DNA from: Gaiellales bacterium
Lineage (GTDB): Bacteria; Actinomycetota; Thermoleophilia; Gaiellales; JAICJC01
Direction: 5' to 3'
Assembly (NCBI GenBank): GCA_036273515.1
Contig: DASUHM010000043.1
Coordinates: 1-64,000 of the forward strand
DNA: 64,000 nt
A program made the translations under genes and the position numbers. Position 1 is the stretch's first letter; each line of letters opens with the position of its first letter. Of the stretch, positions 32,671-41,764 are shown in pieces. A model generated the notes under the pieces. That model was given only the letters and a program-made list of their open reading frames with translations. It had not been told where the DNA came from and did no database searches.

Positions 32671-34056
32671 TTAGTCGCCGTCGAGCGAGAGCGCGGGCGC
32701 CGGCGGGCGCCGGAGCCGCCAGCCGCGCATGCGTTCCTTGGCGCGGTCGACGGAGCGCAGCTCGCTCTGCCACATCATGTCGCGATAGAGCAGGGCGGCG
32801 AACGCGAGCATGAACGGGATACGTTCCGTGAGCTCGTAGTACGGCGACTGCACGAAGGCGACGATCAGCGCGACATGCACCCAGAAGAGCGCGGGTGAGT
32901 CGCGCGATCTGGTTCTGCCGCTGCGGACGATCGTGTACATCATCCACGCCCCGAACAGGAACAGCGCCGGGACGCCGTGGGAGAAGAGGAGCAGGAAGAT
33001 CTCGCTCTCGGTGCCGACGCTCTTCTGTGTGTGCGTCACCGCCGCGTTCTGCTGGGGCGCGCCGTAGCCGAGGATCGGGCTCGCGGCGATCTGGGTCTGG
33101 GCGGCCTGGTCGCGGGCGAGCCGGCTCGTGTCGCCGGTCTGGTGGCTGAAGCGCCCGGACACGAGCCCGCCCAGCGGCGACACCGCGATGATGAGGCCGA
33201 CGACGACCACCGCCCCCAGCACCCGCATCACGCGCTGGATGTCGCGCAGCGCGCCGAAGCGGACGGCCGCATAGGCGAGGCCGACGCCGAGGCTGAGCCA
33301 CAGGCCGCGGTTCAGCGAGAAGATGATCGGGACGACCGAGAGCCCCAACGTGATCTTGAGGACGCGTCCCCACGTGCGACCCGGCTTCGCGGCCAGCGCG
33401 GCCAGGGCGATCGGGGTGAGCATCGCGCACGTCGACCCCCACGCGTTCGTGTAGGCGAAGAACGTCTGCGGCCGGCCCTCGTTGAACCCGAGGAAGCGCT
33501 GCACCTCGGCGACCTGCAGGTGCACGTGCGAATAGAAGTACGTGTTGTTCAGGAGCGAGTGCGGGAACACGTACTCGGCCGGGCTCTTGAGCTGGAGCGT
33601 CGGATAGACCACGGCCAGCCAGCCGCCATAGATCACGGCCACCCAGAACCCGGCCATGCCGTTGATGACGGCGCGGGTGGGGACGCGGTCGCGCGTGGCG
33701 TTGTAGATCCACAGGAAGAGGATCGTGCCGGAGATGTAGAACGAGAGCCGCCACGACCACGCGATGATGCGCGTCGCGCTGTTCAGCTCGATGCCCGACG
33801 CGAACATCCAGCCGATGAAGAGCAGCCAGATCCCGAACCGGCGCGGCGCGCGCAGCTCGCCGCGGCGCAGCAGCGGGTAGACGATCGGCGCCACGATCAG
33901 CGGCCACATGAAGAACGAGAGCCCCGCCAGCCACCACAGCGGCAGGCCGAGGAAGATCGCGTAGGGCTGCCAGCCCTGGGGCGGCGTCGCCCACCGCGGC
34001 AGCGTCGACGATGGCAGCGCGCGCAGGCGGCGCCGGGAGATGGCAGTCGTCGTCAT
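32671..34056 (-). CDS. O-antigen ligase/polymerase-like membrane protein
   Basis: A 461-residue polytopic membrane protein with about ten hydrophobic helices. A large central loop (about residues 290-350) contains SRLARDQAAQTQIAASPILGYG, the Wzy_C/WaaL-type loop with its conserved R and the GxG segment preceding the last helices. It probably polymerises or ligates a surface glycan. A 41-residue membrane microprotein begins just upstream on the same strand. A divergent glycosyltransferase operon supports a polysaccharide role. Confidence 0.8.
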   Translation of the reverse strand: MTTTAISRRRLRALPSSTLPRWATPPQGWQPYAIFLGLPLWWLAGLSFFMWPLIVAPIVYPLLRRGELRAPRRFGIWLLFIGWMFASGIELNSATRIIAWSWRLSFYISGTILFLWIYNATRDRVPTRAVINGMAGFWVAVIYGGWLAVVYPTLQLKSPAEYVFPHSLLNNTYFYSHVHLQVAEVQRFLGFNEGRPQTFFAYTNAWGSTCAMLTPIALAALAAKPGRTWGRVLKITLGLSVVPIIFSLNRGLWLSLGVGLAYAAVRFGALRDIQRVMRVLGAVVVVGLIIAVSPLGGLVSGRFSHQTGDTSRLARDQAAQTQIAASPILGYGAPQQNAAVTHTQKSVGTESEIFLLLFSHGVPALFLFGAWMMYTIVRSGRTRSRDSPALFWVHVALIVAFVQSPYYELTERIPFMLAFAALLYRDMMWQSELRSVDRAKERMRGWRLRRPPAPALSLDGD

Positions 34057-34072
34057 CGTCGCGCTCGGCCCG

Positions 34073-34198
34073 TTACGGGTCGAGCCGCTCCTCGGCCCGG
34101 TTGTCCACCCGTGCCAGGAGGAAGCCGAAGATGACGCCGGTGATGATCACGCTCGCCGCAGGCAGCAGCGAGGTGATGGAGGAGAGGGACGTGCTCAT
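34073..34198 (-). CDS. 41-residue membrane microprotein upstream of the O-antigen ligase-like gene
   Basis: ATG 34198 is preceded by a GGGAAAGG site at good spacing. The product MSTSLSSITSLLPAASVIITG continues into one hydrophobic helix (SVIITGVIFGFLLARV) and ends DNRAEERLDP. The stop at 34073 is 17 nt before the ligase-like start, indicating one transcript. No family is recognised; it may be an accessory subunit. Confidence 0.65.
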   Translation of the reverse strand: MSTSLSSITSLLPAASVIITGVIFGFLLARVDNRAEERLDP

Positions 34199-34317
34199 TG
34201 CCTTTCCCAGCCTAGCCGCAACGGGTGAACCTGCAACCCCGCGTCGAAGAGTTCGCCAATCCCCGTTACCTACCCTGCCGCCGCTCGAGTTTGGACGGGC
34301 GAAGGAAAGGACGAGAC

Positions 34318-36348
34318 GTGGCGTTGGAGCGGGTGCTACGGCGGGGCGTCTCGGGCTGGGTCCACGCCCTCGCCGGGCTTGCCATCTCGGTCGGGTTCGG
34401 GTGGCTCGCGATCCGCGACGTCTCCTGGCACGCGGTGCGCACCTCGCTCGGCGAGATCCGGCCGGGCTGGCTCGTCGCCGCCCTTCTGCTGCTCGCCGTT
34501 GCGGTGTGGATGCGGGCCGAGCGCTGGCGCGCGCTCTTCGCCCGCGGCCGGCGGCCGCCGCGGCGGGCCGTGTTCTGGTCGCTCAACATCGGCTACCTCT
34601 TCAACAACCTGCTGCCGGCGCGCGCAGGCGAGGCGGCCCGGGTCGTCGCCCTGCGCCGCGAGGCGGGGGTGCCGGCCGCCCGCGGAGCCGCCAGCGTGGC
34701 CGTCGAGCGGGTGTTCGACCTGGCCTCGCTAGCCGTGCTGATGCTCGTCGCGGCGCCGTTCCTCGGGTCGAGCCGGGTGGCGCGCGCGACCGAGTGGACG
34801 AGCGCCGCGCTCGTCGTGCTGGCGGGGCTGCTGCTGGTCGCGGCGAGCAGCAGCCGCGTCCGCCGGCGGCTCGCGGCCGCCGCGGGTCGCATCCCGTTCG
34901 TGCGCGGCTCGCTCGCCCGGGCGACGGCCGCGGAGCTCGGGGAGGGGGCGCGGGCGCTGCGCGACTCCGGCATGGCGGCCCAGGTGGCGGCCTGGTCGAT
35001 GGCATCGTGGGTTGTCCTGGCCGTCTCGTACTACACGGTGCTGCGCAGCCTCGGCATCCCGTCGCCGGCGCAGGCCGCGGTGCTGGCGCTCGTCGTCACG
35101 AACCTGGTGCAGGTGATCCCGGCGTCGGCCGCGTCGCTGGGCGTCTTCGAGGCGGCGGGCCGGGCGGCCGTCGCGGCGTACGGCGCGGCCCCGGCGGCGG
35201 CGGTGTCGGCGGCCGTCGTCCTGCACGCCGTGAACACCATCCCGCTGGTCGCGCTGGGGGCGGTCGGCATCCTCCGGGCCGCGCGGCTGCGCGTCCACCG
35301 GCCCGCGCCGGGCGCGCTGCGGCCGTTGCCCGACGCCGGACCGCCGCAGGTGACCGTCGTCATCCCGTGCCTCGACGAGGAGGCGACCATCGCCGCCTGC
35401 GTGCGGTCGGCCTGGGCGGGGATCCGGGCTGCCGGGGCTGAGGGCGAGGTGCTCGTCGTCGACAACGGCTCCACCGACCGCAGCGCCGAGCTGGCCCGGG
35501 CCGAGGGCGCGACCGTGGTCGCCGAGGCCCGGCGGGGGTACGGGAGCGCCTACCTGGCCGGGATGCGGCGCGCGCGGGGCGACTGGATCCTGATGGGCGA
35601 CGGCGACGGCACCTACGACTTCGGCGAGCTGCCCCGGTTCCTGGCAGCCGGCGCCGGCGCGGACATGGTGATCGGCTCGCGCCTGCGCGGCCGGATCATG
35701 CCGGGCGCGATGCCGTGGCACCACCGCTACATCGGCAACCCGATCCTGACCGGCATGCTGAACCTCCTGTTCGGCGCGGGCGTGTCAGACGCCCACTGCG
35801 GCCTGCGGATGGTGCGCCGCGAGGCCGCCGATCGCATCGGCCTGCGCACGACCGGCATGGAGTTCGCGTCCGAGATGATCATCCAGGCGGCGCAGGCGCA
35901 CCTCGCCATCGCCGAGACGCCGATCACCTACGCCGCCCGGCCGGAGGGCAGCCGCTCGAAGCTCCGCTCCGTGCCCGACGGGCTGCGGCACGTCCGCTTC
36001 ATGCTCGCCTGCACCAGCGCCGCCCTGATCTGGGTGCCGGCGGCAGCGCTCGTCGCACTCGGCGCGGCGCTGATCCTGGGCTCGCCGACCGACCTGGCCG
36101 TCGTCGCCGGAGGCGGGCTCGTCTGGGTCGGCGGGATGCTGGCGCAGGCGGCGCTGATGGTGCGCGCCTACCGGCTGCTCCTGTTCGACCGGCCCCGCCG
36201 CTCGGTGCTCGCCGCCTGGCGGCGTCCCCGGGTGGCGCTCGCCGTCGCCGTGCTCGTCGCCGTGACGATCACGGTCGCCGGGGAGGCGCGGCTCGACCTG
36301 CATCGCCACCCGGTGACGTCCACGCAGACCCACCACCACCGCCTGTGA
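34318..36348 (+). CDS. Fusion: flippase-like membrane domain (UPF0104/LPG-synthase TM) plus GT2 glycosyltransferase
   Basis: A 676-residue fusion. Residues about 10-325 form the AglD/lysylphosphatidylglycerol-synthase-type membrane domain (NIGYLFNNLLPARAGEAARV; VIPASAASLGVFEAA). Residues about 340-580 are a family-2 glycosyltransferase of the DPM/undecaprenyl-phosphate type (VTVVIPCLDEEATIAACV; VVDNGSTDRS; GDGDGTYDF; DAHCGLRMV). C-terminal helices and a His-rich tail follow. GTG 34318 behind AAGGAAAGGA is strongly supported. It probably makes or moves a lipid-linked sugar. It overlaps the next gene by 4 nt. Confidence 0.88.
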   Translation: MALERVLRRGVSGWVHALAGLAISVGFGWLAIRDVSWHAVRTSLGEIRPGWLVAALLLLAVAVWMRAERWRALFARGRRPPRRAVFWSLNIGYLFNNLLPARAGEAARVVALRREAGVPAARGAASVAVERVFDLASLAVLMLVAAPFLGSSRVARATEWTSAALVVLAGLLLVAASSSRVRRRLAAAAGRIPFVRGSLARATAAELGEGARALRDSGMAAQVAAWSMASWVVLAVSYYTVLRSLGIPSPAQAAVLALVVTNLVQVIPASAASLGVFEAAGRAAVAAYGAAPAAAVSAAVVLHAVNTIPLVALGAVGILRAARLRVHRPAPGALRPLPDAGPPQVTVVIPCLDEEATIAACVRSAWAGIRAAGAEGEVLVVDNGSTDRSAELARAEGATVVAEARRGYGSAYLAGMRRARGDWILMGDGDGTYDFGELPRFLAAGAGADMVIGSRLRGRIMPGAMPWHHRYIGNPILTGMLNLLFGAGVSDAHCGLRMVRREAADRIGLRTTGMEFASEMIIQAAQAHLAIAETPITYAARPEGSRSKLRSVPDGLRHVRFMLACTSAALIWVPAAALVALGAALILGSPTDLAVVAGGGLVWVGGMLAQAALMVRAYRLLLFDRPRRSVLAAWRRPRVALAVAVLVAVTITVAGEARLDLHRHPVTSTQTHHHRL

Positions 36349-37808
36349 CGCTCGCCCGCCCAGCCGCGCTCGCGCGCGGGCTCGCGAGCCTGATCGGGCG
36401 CCACCGGCTGTTCTCGGCGCTGCTCGTCGCGGCGGCCGCGCTGCGCGTCGTCGTACAGGTCTCCTACCGGCCGGCGCTGCTCTTCTACGGCGACTCGATC
36501 GCGTACCTCGCGAACGCGGCCCACCTCTACCCGGAGTCGATCCGCCCGGCCGGGTACCCGGCGTTTCTGCGGGCCGTCCTCGCCGCCCACGACCTCGCCG
36601 TCGTCCCCGCTCTCCAGCACGTCTTCGGCCTGGTCACCGGCGGGCTCGTCTACGCGCTCGTCCGGCGCCTGGGGGGCGGCGCCGTGGCGGGCAGCATCGC
36701 GGCGGCGCCGGTCCTGTTCGACGCCTACGATCTGAACCTGGAGCAGCACGTGCTCTCCGAGGCGCTCTTCACCCTGCTCGTCGTGATCGCGCTGGTCGTG
36801 CTCCTGTGGCGCTCGCGGCCGTCGCCGGCCGCATGCATCGCGGCGGGGATCCTGCTCGCCGCGGCGGTCCTGACGCGCTCGGTGGGCCTGGCACTGATCG
36901 CGCCCGCGCTGGCGTTTGCGATCGTGCGCGGCGGGCTCGTGCGCACGCTCGCGCTCGCCGTCGCCTTCGCCGTGCCGCTGGCCGGCTACGCGACGTGGTA
37001 TAGCACCGTGCCGCACGGCTCGTTCGCGCTGACCGGCCGCGACGGCTACTTCCTGTACGGCCGGGTGGCCGACTTCGCCAGCTGCTCGGGCATGCACCTG
37101 AGCCCCGTCGACCGGAAGGTGCTGTGCGACCCGCGCCCGCCGGCCGACAGGCCGAGCCCGAACTACTACGTGTGGCACCAGTGGTCGATCCACCATTACC
37201 GGCGCTTCCCGCACAAGCCGTCGCGCCGGAACGCGATCCTGGAGTCGTTCGCGCTCGGCGTGATCCACCGCCAGCCGCTCGCCTACGCCGAGACCGTGCT
37301 GGGCGATATGGCCCACTACGCCTCGGTCGGCCACTCGACCGGGCCGCTGGACGAGTCGATCACGCAGTGGCAGTTCCACGTGGACGGACACGAGTCGCCG
37401 CGGGCCATGACCAGGCTCGTGTTCGAGGCGGAGAGCTGGGGCGGCACGGTCGGCGGCTGGCAGACGGGCCAGCGGCTGCTGGCCGACTACCAGCGCGTCT
37501 TCTACACGCCGGGGACGCTGCTCGCGGTGGCGGTGCTGCTGGCGGTGGCGGCCGCCGCCGTCGGCGGAACGGGCGTGGGGAGGGGGCTGCGGGCCGAGAC
37601 GCTCACGCTCGCCGCCGCCGGCGTCCTGCTCCCGCTGACGGCCGCGATGACGAGCATGTTCGACTTCCGCTACCTCTTCCCGTCGCTGGCGCTGCTGCCG
37701 GCTGCCGGGGTGCTCGGCGCGACCACGCTCGCCGCCCGCGCACGGGCGCTGCGACCCGCCGGCCCTGGCCCGGTCGCGCCCGGCCCCGGCCTCACCAGGG
37801 GACGATGA
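36345..37808 (+). CDS. ArnT/GT39-like membrane glycosyltransferase
   Basis: A 487-residue membrane protein starting at GTG 36345 inside the upstream stop. YGDSIAYLANA in the first periplasmic loop (acidic catalytic residue of GT-C enzymes) and SIRPAGYPAFL match phospholipid-carrier-dependent transferases. About ten membrane helices are visible, with a large loop at residues 225-360. It likely uses the lipid-linked sugar made by the preceding fusion. The last 17 nt overlap the convergent GH30 gene. Confidence 0.75.
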   Translation: MTLARPAALARGLASLIGRHRLFSALLVAAAALRVVVQVSYRPALLFYGDSIAYLANAAHLYPESIRPAGYPAFLRAVLAAHDLAVVPALQHVFGLVTGGLVYALVRRLGGGAVAGSIAAAPVLFDAYDLNLEQHVLSEALFTLLVVIALVVLLWRSRPSPAACIAAGILLAAAVLTRSVGLALIAPALAFAIVRGGLVRTLALAVAFAVPLAGYATWYSTVPHGSFALTGRDGYFLYGRVADFASCSGMHLSPVDRKVLCDPRPPADRPSPNYYVWHQWSIHHYRRFPHKPSRRNAILESFALGVIHRQPLAYAETVLGDMAHYASVGHSTGPLDESITQWQFHVDGHESPRAMTRLVFEAESWGGTVGGWQTGQRLLADYQRVFYTPGTLLAVAVLLAVAAAAVGGTGVGRGLRAETLTLAAAGVLLPLTAAMTSMFDFRYLFPSLALLPAAGVLGATTLAARARALRPAGPGPVAPGPGLTRGR

Positions 37809-39177
37809 CAGTCGAGACGCTGCGCCCGGGCAGGGTCGCCGTGAGCACGTGGGTCGAGCCGTTCAGCGTCGGCGGGGTCGCCGCGGGTGCGAGGTTTGCC
37901 GTGGCCGAGGTCGTGTAGGCCGATGGGGCCCCGTAGCGGTGGCTTCCGGGCGGGAGCAGCTGCACCCGCACCGTGCGCGGGCCGGCCGCGTCGTTGATCA
38001 TGACGAAACGCCAGGTGTTGCGCCGAAACGCGATCACGTGGACGTGCTCGGGGACGCCGGTCACGCGGTAGTGCACGGCGCCCGGGCGGATGTAGCGGCT
38101 GAAGTTCGCGAGCGCGTAGTAGCGCCGGGTGAAGTAGATCGACTGGTTGCCGTCGGCCCGGAAGTCTGGGTCGTAGTAGAGGAGGCCGTCGTTCCAGCCG
38201 GTCGTGTTCGACGCGGTCGTGCAGGTCGGGTCGGACGACGGCGCGCAGCCGAGCTCGGGCGAGAGCGCGGTCCACCAGCTGAAGCTCGAGACGCCGCCGG
38301 CGGAGAGGTCGCGCCAGATCGTGTCGGCCAGCCAGAGGCCGCCGCGCATGCCCGGGTTGTATCCGCGCGCATAGCCCGAGCCGTTCGAGCAGCACACCTC
38401 GGTCATCTCGGTCCGCGCGCCGGTGTGGGCGCGCACCATCCCCGCCACCGCCCGCAGCCGGGCGGCGGTGGGGAAGTCGTAGCCGTGGAACGCGACCGTC
38501 GACACGTCCGGGTCGATCCAGTGGCCGATCCCGGCGCCGAGCGCCACCGTCGTCGTGGACTCGTCGGCGCTCACTCTCGTCCCGGGCGAGCGCGACGCGA
38601 GCGCGCTTGCGACCGACCGGATCACCGCCCCCCGTCGTGACGCCGGCACCTGCATCCCCTCCTGGTTGCAGGCGGCGAAGCTGTTGGTCGGCTCGTTCAT
38701 CGGGCTCACGGTCGCCAGGCGAATGCCGTAGGCCGACCGCATGTGCGCGGCGACGCGGGCCAGGTAGCCGGCGTAGCTGGCGACCCGGCCCGGAAGCAGG
38801 CCGCCGCCGCAGCTGTGCCCGTTCGTCGTGAAGAAGCGCGGGGCGCTGTTGGCGAAGCCGACCAGGCGGCGGACGCCGTAGCGGGCGGCCTGGCGCAGGA
38901 AGGCGGTGCCGCCGGGATCGGCGCTCCAGTCGTAGGTGCCGGGCGCCTTCAGGAACGACCGGGGCGCGCGCGGGCCGGCCGCGACGCCGACCCCGCCGCC
39001 GCCGATGTTGTAGCGGTAGATCGAGAGCCCGAGCCCCGTGCGGCGGTCGAAGAGGAGCTGGGCGATCCGGGCCCGGGTCGAGGCCGAGAAGTCGTCGGCG
39101 TCGTTCGGCCACCATGCGCCGCTGGCGCCGAAGCCGGTGATCGTCTGGGCAGGGGAGAGCACGCGGACGGCGGGCAC
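37792..39177 (-). CDS. GH30-family glycoside hydrolase, secreted
   Basis: A 461-residue catalytic region. TITGFGASGAWWPND opens the barrel, VSPMNEPTNSF carries the acid/base Glu, and TEMTEVCCSNG the likely nucleophile Glu, followed by a beta-sandwich. GTG 39177 is the first standard start. However, in-frame codons up to about 39294 encode a convincing signal peptide (AALAAVAAALAGAGLAAPARA) with only CTG 39294 available as initiator, so the true start may be non-canonical. It probably hydrolyses a beta-linked surface or plant glycan. Confidence 0.82.
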   Translation of the reverse strand: MPAVRVLSPAQTITGFGASGAWWPNDADDFSASTRARIAQLLFDRRTGLGLSIYRYNIGGGGVGVAAGPRAPRSFLKAPGTYDWSADPGGTAFLRQAARYGVRRLVGFANSAPRFFTTNGHSCGGGLLPGRVASYAGYLARVAAHMRSAYGIRLATVSPMNEPTNSFAACNQEGMQVPASRRGAVIRSVASALASRSPGTRVSADESTTTVALGAGIGHWIDPDVSTVAFHGYDFPTAARLRAVAGMVRAHTGARTEMTEVCCSNGSGYARGYNPGMRGGLWLADTIWRDLSAGGVSSFSWWTALSPELGCAPSSDPTCTTASNTTGWNDGLLYYDPDFRADGNQSIYFTRRYYALANFSRYIRPGAVHYRVTGVPEHVHVIAFRRNTWRFVMINDAAGPRTVRVQLLPPGSHRYGAPSAYTTSATANLAPAATPPTLNGSTHVLTATLPGRSVSTVIVPW

Positions 39178-39331
39178 GGCCGGCGCGTCGGCCCGAGCCG
39201 GAGCGGCCAGGCCGGCGCCGGCGAGGGCCGCCGCGACCGCCGCGAGGGCGGCCGGCCGCAGGACGGCGAGGGGTGAGACGGATGGGCGACGCAGTGGTGA
39301 GGCCGGTGGGCGGGCGGTTGCGGAAAATGTG

Positions 39332-39361
39332 CAATTGGCACCGCCTGCCCGACGCCAATTG
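39332..39361. repeat. CAATTGGC inverted-repeat pair
   Basis: CAATTGGC (39332-39339) and GCCAATTG (39354-39361) form an 8-bp inverted repeat with a 14-nt spacer, between the divergent GH30 and small-membrane-protein genes. The core matches the repeats at 21156-21190. Confidence 0.5.
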
Positions 39362-39434
39362 GAACTCCGTTGGACTCCCAGGGTAGCGGCCCTCCGCGGC
39401 CCTCGCGAACGCCCGCGATCGGTAGACTGGATCC

Positions 39435-39791
39435 GTGGCCAACCGCAAGCAGCAGAAGCGCAAGTACCAGCGGGCCGTCGGCCGCGGTCGCGTCTTCGGC
39501 GACGAGGAGTCGCGGCCGGAGACGAGCACCAAGGGCTCGGGCTCGCGCCAGCCGGTGCGCAGGCGGGGCGAGCCGCCGGTGCCCTCGGCCGCCCGCGCGG
39601 CCAAGCGGGCCGCGATCTTCGCGGTGCTCTTCTACCTCGTCATCACCTACACGGGGCTCGGCGGGAACATGAGCGCCGGCGTGAAGGCGTTCAACGCGGT
39701 CGTGATGTTCGTGCTCTTCTGGTCGATCGGGACGATCACCGAGACCTTCGCCTGGCGGCGGTGGCAGAAGAAGCACGGCGGCTCGGGCTGA
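39435..39791 (+). CDS. Small membrane protein with basic N-terminus
   Basis: A 118-residue protein from GTG 39435. A lysine/arginine-rich disordered first half (ANRKQQKRKYQRAVGRGRV) precedes two hydrophobic segments (AIFAVLFYLVITYTGLGG and FNAVVMFVLFWSIGTITETFA) and a WRRWQKKHG tail. This conserved architecture looks like a small actinobacterial membrane protein, but no function is known. It lies just ahead of the MBL-hisS-aspS operon. Confidence 0.7.
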   Translation: MANRKQQKRKYQRAVGRGRVFGDEESRPETSTKGSGSRQPVRRRGEPPVPSAARAAKRAAIFAVLFYLVITYTGLGGNMSAGVKAFNAVVMFVLFWSIGTITETFAWRRWQKKHGGSG

Positions 39792-39902
39792 TCGACCCTC
39801 CGGCGCCGGGAGCTGGTGCCGCGATGGCTGCGCACCTCTCCGCCCGCGTCGGGTCCGCGCTCGGCGTGGAGTCCGCCCTCACCGTCTAGGCTGCCCGGTT
39901 CA

Positions 39903-40508
39903 ATGCTGGACATCGTGCAGCTGCCGCTGGGCGCCTACCGGACGAACTGCTACCTCGTCGCGCGCGAGGGCGCGTCCGACGCGGCCGTGATCGACCCGGG
40001 CGACTCGCCCGGCACGGTGCTCTCGGTGCTCGCCGACCGCCGCTGGAAGGCCGCCGGCGTGCTCCTCACCCACGGCCACGACGACCACCTGGGAGCGGTG
40101 AAGGGCGTCGCCGAGACGGCCGCCGTCGACGTGTGGATGCCGCGCGCCGAGGCCGGCGACCTGCGGACGCTCGCGGACGTCCCCTACGAGCCCGACCACC
40201 TGCTCGACGGCGGCGAGCTCGTCACGGTCGCCGGGATCGACTTCGACACGACGCCCGTCCCCGGGCACTCGCCGGCCTCGATCGCCTACCAGGCCGAGGG
40301 CCACCTGTTCTCCGGCGACGTGCTCTTCGCCGGGTCGGTCGGGCGCACCGACTTCGAGGGCGGCGACATGCCGACGCTCGTCCGCAGCATCCGCCGGCTG
40401 ATGGACGCATATCCGCCGGAGACCATCGTCCTGCCCGGCCACGGGCCGGCGACGACGCTCGGCCATGAACGCGAGTCGAACCCGTTCCTGCAGGAGCTGC
40501 GGGCATGA
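39903..40508 (+). CDS. MBL-fold hydrolase (glyoxalase II-like)
   Basis: A 201-residue metallo-beta-lactamase-fold enzyme with all metal motifs: LTHGHDDHLGAV, PGHSPASIAY, FSGDVLFAGSVGRTDFEGGD and LPGHGPATTLGHE. Length and the last motif match hydroxyacylglutathione-hydrolase-like thioesterases, often found next to hisS/relA in Gram-positive bacteria. It overlaps hisS by 4 nt (ATGA). Confidence 0.9.
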   Translation: MLDIVQLPLGAYRTNCYLVAREGASDAAVIDPGDSPGTVLSVLADRRWKAAGVLLTHGHDDHLGAVKGVAETAAVDVWMPRAEAGDLRTLADVPYEPDHLLDGGELVTVAGIDFDTTPVPGHSPASIAYQAEGHLFSGDVLFAGSVGRTDFEGGDMPTLVRSIRRLMDAYPPETIVLPGHGPATTLGHERESNPFLQELRA

Positions 40509-41764
40509 GCCGCGAGTTCCAGGCGCCGCGCGGCACCCTGGACTGGTACGGGCCGCGGGCGGCGCTGCGCCGGTCGGTGCTCGACCGGGCCCGGCAGGTG
40601 TTCGAATCGGCCGGGTATGTCCAGGTCGTGACGCCGACCTTCGAGGACACCGGCGTCTATCAGCGCACGTCGGGCGTGGGGTCGGACGTGGTGCGGAAGG
40701 AGATGTACAGCTTCCACGACCGCAGCGACCGCGACCTGACGCTGCGTCCGGAGGGCACCGCCGGCGTGATGCGGGCCTACCTCGAGCACGGCCTGCACCG
40801 CGAGCCGCAGCCGGTGAAGCTCTGGTACGAGCTGCCCATGTTCCGCTACAACCGGGTGCAGAAGGGCCGATTCCGCGAGCACTACCAGTTCGGTGCCGAG
40901 GCGATCGGGAGCGACGATCCGGGGCTCGACGCCGAGCTGATCGCCCTCCAGGCCCGCTGGTACCGTAACGTCGACGTGACGGGCCTCACGCTGCTCCTGA
41001 ACTCGATCGGCGACGAGGTCTGCCGGCCCGCCTACATCGAGCTCCTGGTCGCCTTCCTGGACGAGCACATCGGCGAGCTGTGCGACGAGTGCCGCGAGCG
41101 CCGCGACACGAACCCGCTGCGTGTCTTCGACTGCAAGAACGCGTCCTGCCAGGCCGTGCTCGCCGACGCGCCCAAGATCACCGACCACCTGTGCGACGCC
41201 TGCCGCGAGCACTTCGCCGTGGTGCGCGCCCAGCTCGACGCGCGCGACGTCGGCTACGAGGTGTCGCCCGGGCTCGTGCGCGGCCTCGACTACTACACGC
41301 GCACGGCCTGGGAGTGGACGTGGCCGGCGCTCGGCGCCCAGTCGACGCTCTCGGGCGGCGGCCGCTACGACGGCCTGGCCGAGCAGCTCGGCGGCCCGCA
41401 CACGCCGGGCGTCGGATTCGGCGCCGGGGTCGAGCGGCTCGTGCTGACGCTGGAGGAGATGGGCGCCGCGGAGGGGGTCGAGCCCGCGCTCGACGTCATG
41501 TTCGCGGTGCTCGACGACGCCGCCCGGCCGCGCGTGCACGCGCTCATGGACGACGCCCGCGCCGCGGGCCTGCGCAGCGACGCCGCCTACGGCGGCCGCC
41601 GGCTGAAGCGCACCCTCGAGCTGGCGGCGCGGCGCGGGGCAGGCACGGTCGTCATCGTCGGCGAGGACGAGTGGGGGGCGGGCGAGGCGAGCGTGCGCGA
41701 CATGGGCTCGGGCGACCAGCGCCGCGTCGCGCTCGACGGCCTGGTCGAGGAGCTCGCGCGATGA
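40505..41764 (+). CDS. hisS: Histidyl-tRNA synthetase
   Basis: A 419-residue class II synthetase: motif 2 around MFRYNRVQKGRFREHYQFGAE, the histidine-specific GLVRGLDYYTRTAWEW, motif 3 in GFGAGVERLVL, and a C-terminal anticodon domain (VMFAVLDDAARPRVHALMDDAR). A cysteine-rich insertion (CDECRERRDTNPLRVFDC, then CDACREHF) is present as in other actinobacterial enzymes and could bind zinc. It is operonic with the MBL gene and aspS through 4-nt overlaps. Confidence 0.96.
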   Translation: MSREFQAPRGTLDWYGPRAALRRSVLDRARQVFESAGYVQVVTPTFEDTGVYQRTSGVGSDVVRKEMYSFHDRSDRDLTLRPEGTAGVMRAYLEHGLHREPQPVKLWYELPMFRYNRVQKGRFREHYQFGAEAIGSDDPGLDAELIALQARWYRNVDVTGLTLLLNSIGDEVCRPAYIELLVAFLDEHIGELCDECRERRDTNPLRVFDCKNASCQAVLADAPKITDHLCDACREHFAVVRAQLDARDVGYEVSPGLVRGLDYYTRTAWEWTWPALGAQSTLSGGGRYDGLAEQLGGPHTPGVGFGAGVERLVLTLEEMGAAEGVEPALDVMFAVLDDAARPRVHALMDDARAAGLRSDAAYGGRRLKRTLELAARRGAGTVVIVGEDEWGAGEASVRDMGSGDQRRVALDGLVEELAR

